A DNA stretch of 5,411 bases from Chloroflexota bacterium. GTDB lineage: Bacteria > Chloroflexota > Anaerolineae > Anaerolineales > Anaerolineaceae. The DNA is taken from contig JAJYJF010000191.1 of the NCBI GenBank assembly GCA_021796375.1, positions 1-5,411 of the forward strand. The letters are read 5' to 3'. Under the pieces are notes generated by a model. It saw nothing but the letters and a program-made list of their open reading frames with translations. It did not search any database and was not told where the DNA came from. Each line of letters starts with the position of its first letter. Position 1 is the first letter of the stretch. Below, one piece after another: positions 5,398-5,411 of this stretch. The position numbers were made by a program, and so were the translations under genes.

Positions 5398-5403
5398 ATT
5401 ATA
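5398..5403 (-). promoter_or_regulatory. -10 box of the lysC-asd leader promoter
   Basis: A perfect TATAAT on the minus strand. Transcription would begin near 5391, giving about 13 nt before the leader ORF and about 230 nt before lysC. The expected -35 position (around 5421-5426) is just outside the window, so the promoter is only half visible. Confidence 0.55.
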
Positions 5404-5411
5404 CCGGCGCG

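Noticed and set aside
5376..5399. Longer leader ORF starting at the ATG at 5399
   Set aside because: That ATG overlaps the TATAAT box, so it would lie upstream of the transcription start if the box is used; the in-frame ATG at 5378 has a GGA 6 nt before it.
5293..5411. Plus-strand open frame running off the right edge
   Set aside because: It is the exact antisense of the leader ORF and promoter, lacks a ribosome site and shows no recognisable protein sequence.

Overview
The window is G+C-rich bacterial DNA from a gene-dense chromosome. It has no tRNA, rRNA, CRISPR array or insertion sequence that I can recognise. Two features hint at Chloroflexota (Anaerolineae-like): an aspartate-semialdehyde dehydrogenase of the archaeal/fungal sequence type, and a MoxR ATPase paired with a CoxE-type VWA protein. 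That assignment is inference from family distribution and is low to moderate in confidence.

Left part (1-1654, minus strand): a two-gene unit. A MoxR-family AAA+ ATPase (686-1654) is followed after 11 nt by a CoxE-like VWA-domain protein whose 3' end runs off the left edge (1-674). Such pairs usually act as an ATPase plus a metal-ion-binding adaptor in protein or cofactor maturation. The target here is unknown. Upstream lies a non-coding spacer (1655-1993) with an AT-rich promoter-like core and a perfect 9-bp inverted repeat.

Middle (1994-2419, plus strand): a complete arfB gene for the GGQ-containing stalled-ribosome rescue hydrolase. It has no Shine-Dalgarno sequence, and a TAGAAT box is placed exactly where a leaderless transcript would need it. 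A strong bidirectional-looking terminator (2571-2625) separates it from the convergent operon to its right.

Right part (2639-5411, minus strand): a lysC-asd operon for the first two steps of the aspartate family pathway (aspartate to aspartyl phosphate to aspartate semialdehyde).

The most interesting element is the lysC leader, 5181-5403. It contains, in order of transcription, a TATAAT box, a 46-codon leader ORF with a Met/Thr-rich run (5 Met and 6 Thr within 17 residues), and a perfect 8-bp intrinsic terminator hairpin that ends only 29 nt before the lysC GTG. An 8-nt segment just after the Met/Thr codons is perfectly complementary to the upstream arm of the terminator. This is the layout of classical ribosome-mediated transcription attenuation. 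It would let scarcity of threonine and/or methionine, end products of the pathway beyond Asd, switch on lysC-asd.
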